The notes under the pieces: generated by a model
The model's database searches: none
What the model saw: only the letters and a program-made list of their open reading frames with translations
Told to the model about the DNA's origin: nothing
Shown: positions 1 to 8,875 of the stretch, piece by piece
Layout: the number at the start of each line of letters is the position of its first letter
Position numbering within the stretch: position 1 is the stretch's first letter
Position numbers and translations under genes: made by a program
Assembly: GCF_006491645.1 (NCBI RefSeq)
Contig: NZ_VDCZ01000001.1
Span: 434,001-498,000, forward strand
Reading direction: 5' to 3'
DNA: 64,000 nt
From: Flavobacterium profundi
Lineage (GTDB): Bacteria > Bacteroidota > Bacteroidia > Flavobacteriales > Flavobacteriaceae

Positions 1-1223
1 GGATTAAAATTTAGTTTAGCCGCAACTGTTTGACGGTCTAAATTTACACCTGGAATAATCGCTTCGCTTCTTAAATCGGTGAAAGACAAGCGATAGTTCC
101 CTTTATCAAATCCATTAGATAACGCAATATTATTAATAGTAGTCGTACCTGTTCTATAAAAATCTTTTAAGTTATTTGGATGCGAAATAAAAGGTGTAGG
201 TGTAATGGATAAACCATCATATAAGGAAGTATCACCACCACGAACAAAATCTCCATTTGGCAATTGAACTGGACTATCGAATTGAGAAATTAACAAACCT
301 TGATCCAATCTTGGTCCCCAAGAATAGCTAATTAAATCATTGGTTCCTCCTCCTAATCCATCCACAAAAGCAAATTGGCCCGAATTCCCTTGTCCGTATT
401 CGTTTTGAAAATCAGGCAATTGAAAAGCCGAGTCTACCGTTAATGAAGAATTAAAACTAACGTTAAATCCTTTCTTTTTATGACCTTCTTTTGTTTTAAT
501 CACAATAACACCATTAGATGCTCTTGTTCCATATAAAGCTGCTGCACTTGGACCTTTTAAAACTGAAACCGATTCAATATCATCTGGATTTACTTCCATA
601 GCACCGTTTCCATAATCTATTTCTTGAAAACCCGCTGCTGCTTCATTCGTAAAATTAAAAACCGTTTCATTATTTATTGGAATTCCATCAACAACAAACA
701 AAGGATTATTATTAGAAAAAGAAGCTTCTCCTCTAATCGTTATTTTAGAAGAAGACCCCACACCTGTAGGGCCTTGTGTAATGGTAACACCAGCAACTTT
801 CCCAGCTAAATTATCTAAAAAGTTGACTGTTTTTACTTCTTCTAATTCTTTGGCTTGAAGGGTTTGAACAGTATAACCCAACTCTTTTGATTCTCTTTTT
901 AAGCCAAGAGCTGTAACGACTACTTCATTCAAAATTTCACTTTCTTCTTCCAATGCTACATCAATTTGAGTTTGATTCCCAATCATTAGAGTTTTCGTTT
1001 TAAAACCCAAATAGGAAAAAGTTAGTTTCGTTGCAACAGAGGGAACTGTTATGGTATAATTTCCTTCTTCATCTGATGTAGTCCCTTCAGTTGATGTGGA
1101 AGTAATATTTACAAAAGGTAAAGCAGTACCATCATTGGAACTGGTAACTTTTCCTTTAACTGTAATTTGTGAATAGCCAGCCCACGAAAATGTGAGTAGC
1201 AATAGTATATAAATTTGCTTCAT
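1..1223 (-). CDS. SusC/RagA-type TonB-dependent receptor, N-terminal part
   Basis: This reads leftward from an ATG at 1223 and runs off the window edge, so only about 407 residues are present. The first 19 residues form a signal peptide ending near YSQ. Residues 20-105 read as a carboxypeptidase-regulatory-like beta domain (SDEEGNYTI, SYLGFKTKT), and a TonB plug follows (NLAGKVAGV, VVDGIPI, DIESVSVLKGPSAAALYG, NGVIVIKT). The family forms outer-membrane barrels that import large ligands with energy from TonB/ExbBD. The gene lies 49 bp downstream of the DUF2064 gene on the same strand, so it may be the last gene of the arsenosugar operon. The substrate cannot be read from this part. Confidence 0.93.
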   Translation of the reverse strand, partial: MKQIYILLLLTFSWAGYSQITVKGKVTSSNDGTALPFVNITSTSTEGTTSDEEGNYTITVPSVATKLTFSYLGFKTKTLMIGNQTQIDVALEEESEILNEVVVTALGLKRESKELGYTVQTLQAKELEEVKTVNFLDNLAGKVAGVTITQGPTGVGSSSKITIRGEASFSNNNPLFVVDGIPINNETVFNFTNEAAAGFQEIDYGNGAMEVNPDDIESVSVLKGPSAAALYGTRASNGVIVIKTKEGHKKKGFNVSFNSSLTVDSAFQLPDFQNEYGQGNSGQFAFVDGLGGGTNDLISYSWGPRLDQGLLISQFDSPVQLPNGDFVRGGDTSLYDGLSITPTPFISHPNNLKDFYRTGTTTINNIALSNGFDKGNYRLSFTDLRSEAIIPGVNLDRQTVAAKLNFN

Positions 1224-1272
1224 TTAGGTTTTAGTATATAATTAATTGTAATCTGATTCTCAGAAAAATAAA

Positions 1273-1956
1273 TTAGTATACTAATGGCGACCCTTTATTG
1301 AATCTATGCGTTAAAAAAACAGAGGTCTTTTTTTCTACAACATGGGTTATGATTTGATTCGCTTCAAAAACCAATTGGTTTAATAATTGGTTTAAAGTAG
1401 CATACACTTTTTTAAAGCTATTTACAAAATCAAAAATATCGTTATATGTATCTAAATCCGCTAATGTTTTTAAGTGCGTTACCGAAATAGACTTCAATTC
1501 TAAAAAGCTACATAATGAAGCACTTAAAGTTTGCTTTTGCCATGGAAGCTGCAATAATAGTTCGGGTTGGAAATCTTCCTTTTTTATACCTAAAAGATAA
1601 AACCCTCCGTCTTTTGATTTCCCTATGACCGAATGATTTGCAAGTAGTTCTTCATGCGCTTTTAAGAGTTGTTTTGAGGTTAATTGAGGGGTATCATTAC
1701 CAATAGCTATAACTGATTGGTAACCTAAATCGTAAACAGATTGAATCGCGTTTACAAATCGCTCTGCGAATGAATCACCAACTTGATTCTGCTCGGTAAA
1801 TAAGAAAAAAGGCAATTGTGTGTTTTGGACCAATTGCATGGTGCGTTTTTGTAAGGATTCAAAAACTGCTTTTGAATTTTGAAAAGTTTTTATTTTTGCT
1901 TCATATGCTGCCGAATGTGCAAAAATTAAAATAGCTGTTTTTGAATCTTTTATCAT
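1273..1956 (-). CDS. DUF2064 family (TIGR04282-like) nucleotidyltransferase/glycosyltransferase-fold protein
   Basis: The protein has about 227 residues. It opens with a beta strand (TAILIFAHS) and has the family signatures IGNDTP and DGGFYLLG, which belong to the GT-A-like fold of DUF2064. Known homologues sit beside ArsS in arsenosugar clusters and are thought to act in sugar or nucleotide chemistry of that pathway, which is family knowledge and is not shown here. An upstream in-frame ATG at 1974 would overlap the ArsS stop. I chose the ATG at 1956 because it places the first strand where homologues start. Same-strand neighbours on both sides suggest an operon. Confidence 0.8.
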   Translation of the reverse strand: MIKDSKTAILIFAHSAAYEAKIKTFQNSKAVFESLQKRTMQLVQNTQLPFFLFTEQNQVGDSFAERFVNAIQSVYDLGYQSVIAIGNDTPQLTSKQLLKAHEELLANHSVIGKSKDGGFYLLGIKKEDFQPELLLQLPWQKQTLSASLCSFLELKSISVTHLKTLADLDTYNDIFDFVNSFKKVYATLNQLLNQLVFEANQIITHVVEKKTSVFLTHRFNKGSPLVY

Positions 1957-1966
1957 ACTCTTTTCT

Positions 1967-3019
1967 TTAAACAACTACACCTTGACAGCTACTTCCTGCT
2001 CCAGCAGTACATCCATAGCAATGTTGAGATATAACAATATTTCTTTGAGTCAATTCCGTTTCATTAAATTCGGCAATGTGTTTTGATTTTGAAGCAACTT
2101 TTAAACCCAACATTTGATTGAAGTCGCAATCGTATAACCAACCATCCCAACTTACCGAAATAGTATTGGTACACATTACATTAGCCACCGCTGCAGGATT
2201 ATATGCTTCTACTAAAGCATACATATAATCTTCATAATTATCGGAAGCAATTAGATAATCTAAAAAGCGAGAAATAGGCAAATTGGTAATCGCAAATAGA
2301 TTATGAAAATCGATATTAAAATCTTCTTTCAAGGCTTTTTTAAAATCTTTTTCCATAGCACTTTGATCTGCAGGTAAAAAAGCTCCCGAAGGGTTGTAGA
2401 CCAAATCGAGTTTTAGATTACTTCCTGGCCTACCATATCCTACTGCATTTAAATCCTGTAAGGCTTGAATGGATTTATCAAAGACTCCATCACCTCTTTG
2501 CACATCAGTTTTACCCTTTGTCCAATGCGGCATTGAACTTACCACATGAATATTGTGTTTTTTAAAAAACTCTGGTAAATCGTAGTACTTCTTATTGGCT
2601 TTTATAATAGTTAGATTGGAACGCACTATAAAATCTTTAACACCTAGTTTGGATGCTTCTTCCACAAACCATCTGAAATGGGGGTTCATTTCTGGTGCAC
2701 CTCCAGTTAAGTCTAGTGTAGTTACCGCTGTTGTTTTTAGTACTTCTAAAATTTGCAGCATGGTTTCTTGGGTCATAATCTCTTTTCGATCAGGACCAGC
2801 ATCCACATGGCAATGGGCACAAACTTGATTGCACATATAGCCAACATTAATTTGTAGAATTTCAATTTTCTTGGGTTGCAAAGGAAATTGATTGGATTTT
2901 GCAATTTGGTCGGCAAAAGTGGGTAAAGAACCATCTTTAAAAATACCATTTGAAAGTATCTCCAATTGCTTTTCAGTTTTAGACAACGGACTTTCTTTGG
3001 CTTGAAGTGATTTCAACAT
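1967..3019 (-). CDS. arsS: Arsenosugar biosynthesis radical SAM protein ArsS
   Basis: The 350-residue protein carries the radical SAM cluster motif CNQVCAHC (CxxxCxxC) followed by DLTGGAPEMN. The C-terminus has a second Cys-rich motif, CYGCTAGAGSSC, typical of the ArsS/rSAM_se_TRX family, where some members carry selenocysteine. ArsS is known to act after arsenic methylation to attach the sugar moiety in arsenosugar synthesis. The start was set at 3019 (MLKSLQAK) because the 17 extra residues of the longer reading frame look like leader and homologues begin here. It is followed closely by the DUF2064 gene. No arsM methyltransferase is visible in the window. Confidence 0.9.
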   Translation of the reverse strand: MLKSLQAKESPLSKTEKQLEILSNGIFKDGSLPTFADQIAKSNQFPLQPKKIEILQINVGYMCNQVCAHCHVDAGPDRKEIMTQETMLQILEVLKTTAVTTLDLTGGAPEMNPHFRWFVEEASKLGVKDFIVRSNLTIIKANKKYYDLPEFFKKHNIHVVSSMPHWTKGKTDVQRGDGVFDKSIQALQDLNAVGYGRPGSNLKLDLVYNPSGAFLPADQSAMEKDFKKALKEDFNIDFHNLFAITNLPISRFLDYLIASDNYEDYMYALVEAYNPAAVANVMCTNTISVSWDGWLYDCDFNQMLGLKVASKSKHIAEFNETELTQRNIVISQHCYGCTAGAGSSCQGVVV

Positions 3020-3112
3020 AGTTTTTTTGTTTCTTCTAATTGTGTAATCTAAACAAAAATAGACCAACATTTGTAATAAAAATGTTAGCTATTTTACATA
3101 TATACGAAAAAA

Positions 3113-3448
3113 CTACATGGATAGTTTTTTATATTTATTCATCATTTGAACACCATGCACTAAAGCGGCACCACTTTTTATAGCAGCTGTAACATGAACT
3201 GCTTCCATCATTTCTTCTTTGGTAATTCCTCTTTTTAAACCATCTCCAGTATAAGCATCAATACAATAGGGACATTGAACAGCATGTGAAACCGCTAACG
3301 CAATTAAAGATTTTTCTCTTGCAGATAAGCTACCTTCTTCAAAGACTTTTCCATAATATTCAAAAAAACTATTTCCCAATTCTTCACTCCATTCTACAAT
3401 TTTTCCAAATTTTTTTAAATCAGCAGGATCGTAATACGTTTTTTCCAT
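3113..3448 (-). CDS. Arsenosugar-associated carboxymuconolactone decarboxylase/peroxidase-like protein
   Basis: This is a small all-helical protein of 111 residues in the AhpD/CMD fold. It carries the redox pair Cys59-Pro-Tyr-Cys62 and the family block SAREKSLIALAVSHAVQCPY. Members of the arsenosugar-associated subfamily have this length and sit upstream of ArsS. The AhpD fold reduces peroxides or disulfides through the CxxC pair, but the substrate here is unknown. The start lies 3 bp after the stop of the rhodanese gene, which implies co-transcription and translational coupling. Confidence 0.85.
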   Translation of the reverse strand: MEKTYYDPADLKKFGKIVEWSEELGNSFFEYYGKVFEEGSLSAREKSLIALAVSHAVQCPYCIDAYTGDGLKRGITKEEMMEAVHVTAAIKSGAALVHGVQMMNKYKKLSM

Positions 3449-3451
3449 CGT

Positions 3452-3952
3452 TTATTTTTTATTTTGATTATATATTTTTATTCCTTTCAAGAGATATTTA
3501 CCCCATGTTTTTGAAAAAGCATGGACTTCATCTGTTATTTCACCATTCGCATTTACAACTGTATAATTCTTGTTTTTCCATTCAAAAATACCTCCATATA
3601 AATTTTTAACATTGGTATACCCTAATTGAATTAATTTTTCACCAATATCTTCGCTTCGCACCCCAATAGAACAATACACCACTATAGGAGTTTGTTTATT
3701 CGGAATTGCTTTTAATAATAAATCTGTATCAAATTTTTGATAACCTACATGGATTGCATTTTCCAAATGACTAACATTGAATTCTTCCAATTCTCTGGTA
3801 TCTAAAACTGTACTATTTTTGCTACTTTTCAATTCTTCAGCACTAATATAAGGAACCGAATTTGTATTGAATTTTTGGAGTACCTCAGGAATGTTTTTTT
3901 GTGCTACACTTAACTGTAGGAATAAGAGTAGCATTAAGAATAAACTTTTCAT
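3452..3952 (-). CDS. Exported rhodanese-like sulfurtransferase
   Basis: The protein has 166 residues with a signal peptide of about 18 residues (MKSLFLMLLLFLQLSVAQ). The rhodanese domain shows LDTRELEEF near residue 51 and the active-site loop YCSIGVRS, with catalytic Cys94. It is a single-domain, periplasmic rhodanese. Such enzymes move sulfur or handle persulfides, and the location next to the peroxidase-like and ArsS genes suggests a thiol or arsenic role. It is the first gene of the leftward operon. Confidence 0.85.
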   Translation of the reverse strand: MKSLFLMLLLFLQLSVAQKNIPEVLQKFNTNSVPYISAEELKSSKNSTVLDTRELEEFNVSHLENAIHVGYQKFDTDLLLKAIPNKQTPIVVYCSIGVRSEDIGEKLIQLGYTNVKNLYGGIFEWKNKNYTVVNANGEITDEVHAFSKTWGKYLLKGIKIYNQNKK

Positions 3953-4052
3953 TGCAAAATAATATTAAAATTAGAATACGTTTGCAAACCACATTGAAGT
4001 TACAAAATATAAAAGGATATAAATGACCTAGCAATTAATTTATACTTGCATT

Positions 4053-4619
4053 TTATTTTTTTGCTCCCTTTACATGTACTTTAGTTTCACCTGTAATTTT
4101 AAAAGAATTGATCATTTTGTCCATTACGGCTTCATAATCTGACCTTCTATTTAAAAGGGTCCAAGTCATGATTTGGTAATAATTGCTTACACCGTTAACG
4201 AAAGCAATTTCATAGAAAACCTCATATTCTTCAATTTTACCTTCGAATTTGAATAATTTCGCTTCTAAAGAATTAATAACTGTATCTTTTTCTTTTTTAT
4301 TTTTAAATTCTATATTATTTTCTAAGCTTGTGGTGAGTAATTCAACGTAACCATTAAAATCGTTAGAATAAATATCTTCAAGTTCATTTACAGCAATTGC
4401 TTGTTCAAATTCTTGTTTGCTTTCATCAATAACAATTATATATAATTCTCGAAAAGGATTTTGATATTGCAAAGAAGCATCCTCATTTAAATCATTCGTT
4501 TTAGAAAGATAACTTGGAAGCTGTAAAGCATAATTTTTAACTTCAATTTTTTTTAATTCTTCTTCCTTACTACAAGAAAGCAATACAAGTGTTACAAATA
4601 AAAAGTAAATTTTTTTCAT
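4053..4619 (-). CDS. Putative lipoprotein (PsbP/DcrB-like)
   Basis: The N-terminus (MKKIYFLFVTLVLLSCSK) is a lipoprotein signal with Cys16 as the lipid-attachment residue. The mature part of about 170 residues is mixed alpha/beta and ends in a DKMINSFKITGE segment like the end of PsbP/DcrB-type domains. The start was placed at 4619; an alternative ATG lies two codons upstream at 4625. No specific function is known. It sits alone between the arsenosugar operon and the AraC gene. Confidence 0.75.
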   Translation of the reverse strand: MKKIYFLFVTLVLLSCSKEEELKKIEVKNYALQLPSYLSKTNDLNEDASLQYQNPFRELYIIVIDESKQEFEQAIAVNELEDIYSNDFNGYVELLTTSLENNIEFKNKKEKDTVINSLEAKLFKFEGKIEEYEVFYEIAFVNGVSNYYQIMTWTLLNRRSDYEAVMDKMINSFKITGETKVHVKGAKK

Positions 4620-4693
4620 TGACATATTGTTTATATTACAAAAATATAGAATAAAAAATGAAAAAAACGCATCTTTTTATAGCATAGTACAAT

Positions 4694-5608
4694 TTAATTG
4701 AACTGTTCTCTAAACATCATTGGAGTTAAACTCGTCTTGGCTTTAAAAAGTTTACTGAAAGATTGCGAATGTTCAAAGCCTAATTCATAAGCAATTTCAC
4801 TTACCGAAAGCGCTGTAGTAGAAAGTTTTTCTTTGGCTTTTTCAATTAATTTTTCATGAATGTGTTGTTGTGTAGTGTGTCCTGTAAGCGATTTCAACAA
4901 ACTACTAAGATATGTAGATGAAATATGTAGTGCATCTGCAATATATTGAACTGTTGGTAAACCAATATTATTCTCATCATTAAAATATTCCTCAATCATT
5001 TTTTCAACCTGATCTAAAATCTTATGATTATTTACTTTTGTTGTGAGAAATTGGCGTTGATAAAAACGATTGGAATAATTTAACAAGGTTTCAATTTGCG
5101 AAATGATAATATTTTGACTGAATTGGTCTAAATTTCCATTATATTCTAATTCAATATTAGCAACAATTCCTTTTAAAATAGCTTCTTCTTTTTCAGTTAA
5201 AAACAAGGCTTCATTGACCGCATAATCAAAAAAATCATATTTTTTAATGGTTTGTGCCAAAGTAGTATTCCAAAGGAAATCGGGATGAATCATTAAAATC
5301 CAGCCGCTTTTAGGACTTGCTATTTCGGCTATAGGTTCAATACCAAAGACTTGATTAGGTGCAATGAAAAACATTACACCTTCATCAAAGCCATAATTAC
5401 CTTGTCCGTATTTATATTTTGTTCCTACACTTCTTTTACAAGAGATATGATAAAAGTCGAAAACAAAATTTTTATGATTTACTTCTTTAGAGCATTCCAC
5501 TTTGCTATAGTCAAAAAGACTAATTAAAGGATGTTGAGGAGCAGGCAGCCCTTTCATTTTATGAAATTCTGCAATAGATTTTACGCGATGCACATTAGGC
5601 TCATTCAT
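4694..5608 (-). CDS. AraC family transcriptional regulator
   Basis: The protein has 304 residues with a cupin-like N-terminal sensor half and a C-terminal AraC/XylS double helix-turn-helix (about residues 200-300: IADALHISSTYLSSLLKSL, then SVSEIAYELGFEHSQSFSK). It starts 19 bp after the stop of the SDR gene on the same strand, so the two are probably one transcript and the regulator likely controls the dehydrogenase operon. Confidence 0.9.
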   Translation of the reverse strand: MNEPNVHRVKSIAEFHKMKGLPAPQHPLISLFDYSKVECSKEVNHKNFVFDFYHISCKRSVGTKYKYGQGNYGFDEGVMFFIAPNQVFGIEPIAEIASPKSGWILMIHPDFLWNTTLAQTIKKYDFFDYAVNEALFLTEKEEAILKGIVANIELEYNGNLDQFSQNIIISQIETLLNYSNRFYQRQFLTTKVNNHKILDQVEKMIEEYFNDENNIGLPTVQYIADALHISSTYLSSLLKSLTGHTTQQHIHEKLIEKAKEKLSTTALSVSEIAYELGFEHSQSFSKLFKAKTSLTPMMFREQFN

Positions 5609-5627
5609 AACTCAAATTTACATAATT

Positions 5628-6392
5628 TTACACCATCATACCACCAGAAAGTTCGATACGTTGGCCATTCATCCAACCTGCTTCAGGAGTACAAATAAAA
5701 GCCACAACACCGCCTATATCTTCTGGTTCCCCTACACGACCTAAAGCCGTTATACTAGCGATTGCATTTCTTTTCCCTTCATCTGATTTGTTTGAACCGC
5801 CACCAAAATCAGTTGCAATTGCTCCTGGTGCAACACAATTAGCTGTGATTTTTCTTGGCCCTAATTCCTTTGCCAAACATTTGGTATACGTTTCAATAGC
5901 ACCTTTCATACTCGCATAAGCAGAAACATTTGGAAAAGAGACTCGGGTTAAACCAGAAGAAATATTTATAATTCTTCCTCCATCATTTAAAGTAGGCAAC
6001 AATTTTTGTGTTAAAAAATAGACCCCTTTAAAATGAATGTTCATCATGTTATCGAAAGCTTCTTCAGTAGTATCTGTTACCGAACCATATACACCAGTTC
6101 CCGCGTTATTAATTAAAAAATCAAAATTAGGTGATCCTTCATGCTCCCGTAAATGTTGGCTCACTTTTCCAACAAAAGTATCAAAAGTATCTACCTTACT
6201 TGTATCGAGTGGATACGCAATAGCTTTTTGTCCTAAAGCCAACACCTCAGCAACCACTTTATCTGCTTCAATTGCATTTGTATGATATGTAAAAATGATG
6301 TTGTTTCCATTTTTAGCTAGGTTAAGAACCATGTCTCTTCCTAACCCTCTACTACCACCAGTAACTAGAGCAATTTTTGTTTTTGTTTCCAT
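5628..6392 (-). CDS. SDR family NAD(P)-dependent oxidoreductase
   Basis: This is a classical short-chain dehydrogenase of 254 residues. It has the Rossmann cofactor motif TGGSRGLG (11-18), the structural NNAG near residue 95, and the catalytic triad Ser146, Tyr159 and Lys163. The C-terminus GWMNGQRIELSGG is typical of the FabG-like subgroup. It reduces or oxidises a carbonyl/alcohol substrate with NAD(P)(H), and the actual substrate cannot be told. It precedes the AraC gene by 19 bp. Confidence 0.92.
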   Translation of the reverse strand: METKTKIALVTGGSRGLGRDMVLNLAKNGNNIIFTYHTNAIEADKVVAEVLALGQKAIAYPLDTSKVDTFDTFVGKVSQHLREHEGSPNFDFLINNAGTGVYGSVTDTTEEAFDNMMNIHFKGVYFLTQKLLPTLNDGGRIINISSGLTRVSFPNVSAYASMKGAIETYTKCLAKELGPRKITANCVAPGAIATDFGGGSNKSDEGKRNAIASITALGRVGEPEDIGGVVAFICTPEAGWMNGQRIELSGGMMV

Positions 6393-6482
6393 AAGTACTT
6401 CTATTATTAACTATTTATGGTACAAATTTCAGAACTCTAACTTGAGTTGAAGTAGCCAAATCTTTGAATATTGTAGCTGAAA

Positions 6483-6848
6483 CTATTCTTCGTCTAATCT
6501 TCTCATGGTTCTATATTCTATTCCCCAATCTGCTATGGTTTCTGTAACTTTTTTTAATGACAATCCTATTTCAGTTAAAGAATATTCGACTCCTATGGGT
6601 TTCGTATCCAACACTTTTCTTTCAATAAGCTTATTCATCTCCAATTCTTTCAACTCTCTACTTAACATTTTTCCTGAAATTCCTTCTACCTCATTTAAAA
6701 GATCAGAATACCTTTTATTTCCGTAGCACAAAGACGTAATAATCGAAATTTTCCATTTCCCTCCTATTATATATATTACATCGTGAACGGCTTTTATCTT
6801 GAGTAAACAAGTACCGTTTGTTGTTGCTTTTTCAATTGTTTCTTTCAT
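6483..6848 (-). CDS. HxlR-type winged-helix transcriptional regulator
   Basis: The protein has 121 residues in the HxlR family: a conserved Cys14 near the N-terminus, then IIGGKWKISII, a wHTH and the wing region KVLDTKPIGVEYSLT. Members with this cysteine sense electrophiles or redox stress and repress a divergent oxidoreductase. A nitroreductase gene runs divergently from the shared 102-bp gap, which has repeated GTTAC motifs. Confidence 0.92.
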   Translation of the reverse strand: MKETIEKATTNGTCLLKIKAVHDVIYIIGGKWKISIITSLCYGNKRYSDLLNEVEGISGKMLSRELKELEMNKLIERKVLDTKPIGVEYSLTEIGLSLKKVTETIADWGIEYRTMRRLDEE

Positions 6849-6854
6849 AACATG

Positions 6855-6929
6855 TTACTTTGTTACCTCTTTGTTACTATTACTTTTTGACACAAAGTTA
6901 CTAAAAGTTACAAACATTCTATACTTTTG
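6855..6929. promoter_or_regulatory. Divergent promoter with GTTAC repeats, HxlR operator candidate
   Basis: Five copies of GTTAC lie in about 55 bp between the two start codons, some spaced about 11 bp (one helical turn) apart. On the plus strand TACTTTTG at 6922-6929 fits the Bacteroidota -7 element TAnnTTTG. That makes the TTG at 6927 part of the promoter and the ATG at 6951 the real nitroreductase start. A clear -33 element at normal spacing is not seen. Confidence 0.6.
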
Positions 6930-6950
6930 AAAAAAAATAATCACAATACT

Positions 6951-7583
6951 ATGAGTTTAATAAATGATTTACATTGGCGATATGCCACCAAAAAAATGAC
7001 AGGTGAAAAAGTCTCTCAAGATAAAATAGAATATATTTTAGAAGCCGCACGATTAGCACCTTCTTCGTCAGGTTTGCAACCCTACGAAATTTTTGTAATT
7101 AGTAACCCTACGCTTTTAGAAAAATTAAAACCCTATTCATTTAATCAAGAACAAATAACACAATGTTCTCATTTATTAGTTTGGGCAGCTTGGGACAGTT
7201 ACAGTTTAGAAAAAATTGAAAAAGAGTTCAACTATATTTTATCAGAAAGAGGTTTGCCATTAACACAAATGGATGATTATAAAAAACTTTTATGGGGTAT
7301 GTATGAACCTTTAGGTGCAGAATGGCATGCAATTCATACCGCAAAACAAGCCTATATTTCTTTTTCCATGGCAATTGCTGCTGCTGCTGAACAAAAAGTA
7401 GATGCAACTCCAATGGAAGGTTTTGATCCACAAGCTTACGATCAAATATTAGGCATGAAAGAAAAAGGTTTAAAAACAGCTGTTATCTTACCTATTGGAT
7501 ATAGAGATAGTGGTAATGATTGGAATGAAAACTTGAAAAAAGTAAGAAGACCTATGGACCAACTGGTTACAGAAATGGAATAA
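6951..7583 (+). CDS. Nitroreductase family NAD(P)H-dependent oxidoreductase
   Basis: The FMN-dependent nitroreductase fold of about 210 residues shows RYATKKM at the N-terminus (phosphate and FMN contact), APSSSGLQPYEIFVI, and the C-terminal GYRDSGNDW. It resembles NfsB/YfkO-type enzymes that reduce quinones, nitro compounds or flavins. The start at 6951 was preferred over an upstream TTG that falls inside the promoter. The gene is divergent from the HxlR regulator, which probably controls it, and ends at a strong terminator. Confidence 0.9.
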   Translation: MSLINDLHWRYATKKMTGEKVSQDKIEYILEAARLAPSSSGLQPYEIFVISNPTLLEKLKPYSFNQEQITQCSHLLVWAAWDSYSLEKIEKEFNYILSERGLPLTQMDDYKKLLWGMYEPLGAEWHAIHTAKQAYISFSMAIAAAAEQKVDATPMEGFDPQAYDQILGMKEKGLKTAVILPIGYRDSGNDWNENLKKVRRPMDQLVTEME

Positions 7584-7590
7584 TAAAAAA

Positions 7591-7613
7591 AGCACTTAAA
7601 GTGCTTTTTTTAT
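7591..7613 (+). terminator. Intrinsic terminator after nitroreductase gene
   Basis: The perfect hairpin AGCACTT/AAGTGCT is followed by a run of seven T. It is preceded by a run of A, so it can also serve the leftward transcript. Confidence 0.85.
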
Positions 7614-7672
7614 TTCCAATTGTATACCAATTATTCCATAATAATTATTTACTTTCTTAATCATATTACCTT

Positions 7673-7924
7673 CTAATTTTTAACGCAAATGGTATCAGGC
7701 ATGACCTGACATTCAAAACCCATTTGACGCACCATTTGCACTATAGATTCTAATGATATCTTTTCACCCTCTACTCGAATTACCGTATGACCACAAGGGA
7801 AATGCAACGCGGTTTCATTCAAATCATAATCAATTTTAAATTCTAAAAAACGATTCGAAAGCTGTTTAACAACCTTTTTTGCTTGATACTTTTTAGTAAT
7901 ATTGGTAATAAAAACTTCAATCAT
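7673..7924 (-). CDS. Small HMA-like protein of unknown function
   Basis: The protein has 83 residues. The pattern beta (EVFITNI), helix, beta (FKIDYDL), beta (TVIRVEG), helix (ESIVQMVRQMGFECQV) resembles a ferredoxin-like heavy-metal-associated domain. It lacks the N-terminal CxxC metal site, so metal binding is doubtful. Cysteines are at about 44, 72 and 79. It lies 10 bp after the thioredoxin-reductase-like gene and is probably co-transcribed, which suggests a redox or metal role. Confidence 0.65.
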   Translation of the reverse strand: MIEVFITNITKKYQAKKVVKQLSNRFLEFKIDYDLNETALHFPCGHTVIRVEGEKISLESIVQMVRQMGFECQVMPDTICVKN

Positions 7925-7934
7925 AATCTATTAT

Positions 7935-8843
7935 CTAAAATTCCTCCTTAATTAATTCCATATTAACCATTGCGCCGCAAATATTCCCTGTAGCAACTGC
8001 ATTAGCTACCGAACGTATCAAGGAACTAGTATCACCACACGCATATATACCGGAAACAGTTGTTTTTTGAAATGCATCTACTTTTAAATGCCCCGTTTCA
8101 GTTATAGCACACCCTAATTCAACAGGGATAGTACAATGCTGTTGGAAAGGTATAGCAGCATAAACGGCTTCAAAATTTTCTCGACTTCCATCGTTAAAAA
8201 CCAATTGGCTTACATATCCTTTTTCATGTATGACTTCTATGATTTTTTTATCTATAACTCTAATGGTATGGTTTTCCAATTTTTGCAATTGCTCATTGGT
8301 AAATAAATGACTATCTGAAGTAATTAAAGTAATATCTTGGGTTAAATTATTAACCAAAGAAGCCAAATGAAATGCTTTTTCACCCTGTGCCAAAATAGCA
8401 GTTTTTTTGTCTCTTATTTCATAACCGTGGCAATACGGACAATGCACTACTGATATTCCCCAGCAATCTGAAAAACCTTTGACAGCAGGAAATACATCTT
8501 TTATACCTGTGGCAAAAATTATTTTTTTTGCATAAAACACATCTGATTTATCAGTTAAAATACTAAAACAATTCTCTTTCTTTTCTCCTTTTACAGCGAT
8601 ACCTTCATAAAATGAAACTGTATTATAGTGGAGTACTTGATCCTTAGCCTTTGTAGTAATGTTAGCAGGTTTTTCTCCATCTAAAGTTATAAAGTTATGG
8701 GAATGTGGTGTTTGCCGATTACAAGGTAATCCACTATCAATAATTAATACTTTACGCAGAGAACGCCCTAAAGCCATAGCTGCAGATAAGCCTGCATAAC
8801 TACCACCTATCAGTATAACATCGTATTTAATTTCATCTTTCAT
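7935..8843 (-). CDS. Thioredoxin-reductase-like NAD(P)/FAD-dependent oxidoreductase
   Basis: The protein has 302 residues. An FAD-binding GGSYAG motif sits at residues 13-18, a redox disulfide in HCPYCHGYE (Cys135, Cys138), and the second FAD motif GIYACGDTSS near the C-terminus. This is the short class of flavin pyridine-nucleotide disulfide reductases without an extra domain. The HCPYCHGYE context is characteristic of a TrxR-like subfamily of uncertain partner. It is divergent from a Fur-family gene, and the shared region carries three operator-like repeats, so it is likely under Fur-type control. Confidence 0.9.
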   Translation of the reverse strand: MKDEIKYDVILIGGSYAGLSAAMALGRSLRKVLIIDSGLPCNRQTPHSHNFITLDGEKPANITTKAKDQVLHYNTVSFYEGIAVKGEKKENCFSILTDKSDVFYAKKIIFATGIKDVFPAVKGFSDCWGISVVHCPYCHGYEIRDKKTAILAQGEKAFHLASLVNNLTQDITLITSDSHLFTNEQLQKLENHTIRVIDKKIIEVIHEKGYVSQLVFNDGSRENFEAVYAAIPFQQHCTIPVELGCAITETGHLKVDAFQKTTVSGIYACGDTSSLIRSVANAVATGNICGAMVNMELIKEEF

Positions 8844-8875
8844 GATTTTATGTATTAAGGATTATAAAATATTAA

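Noticed and set aside
6927..6950. TTG start of the nitroreductase gene
   Set aside because: The TTG is part of the -7 promoter element TACTTTTG, so translation from it is not possible on that transcript.
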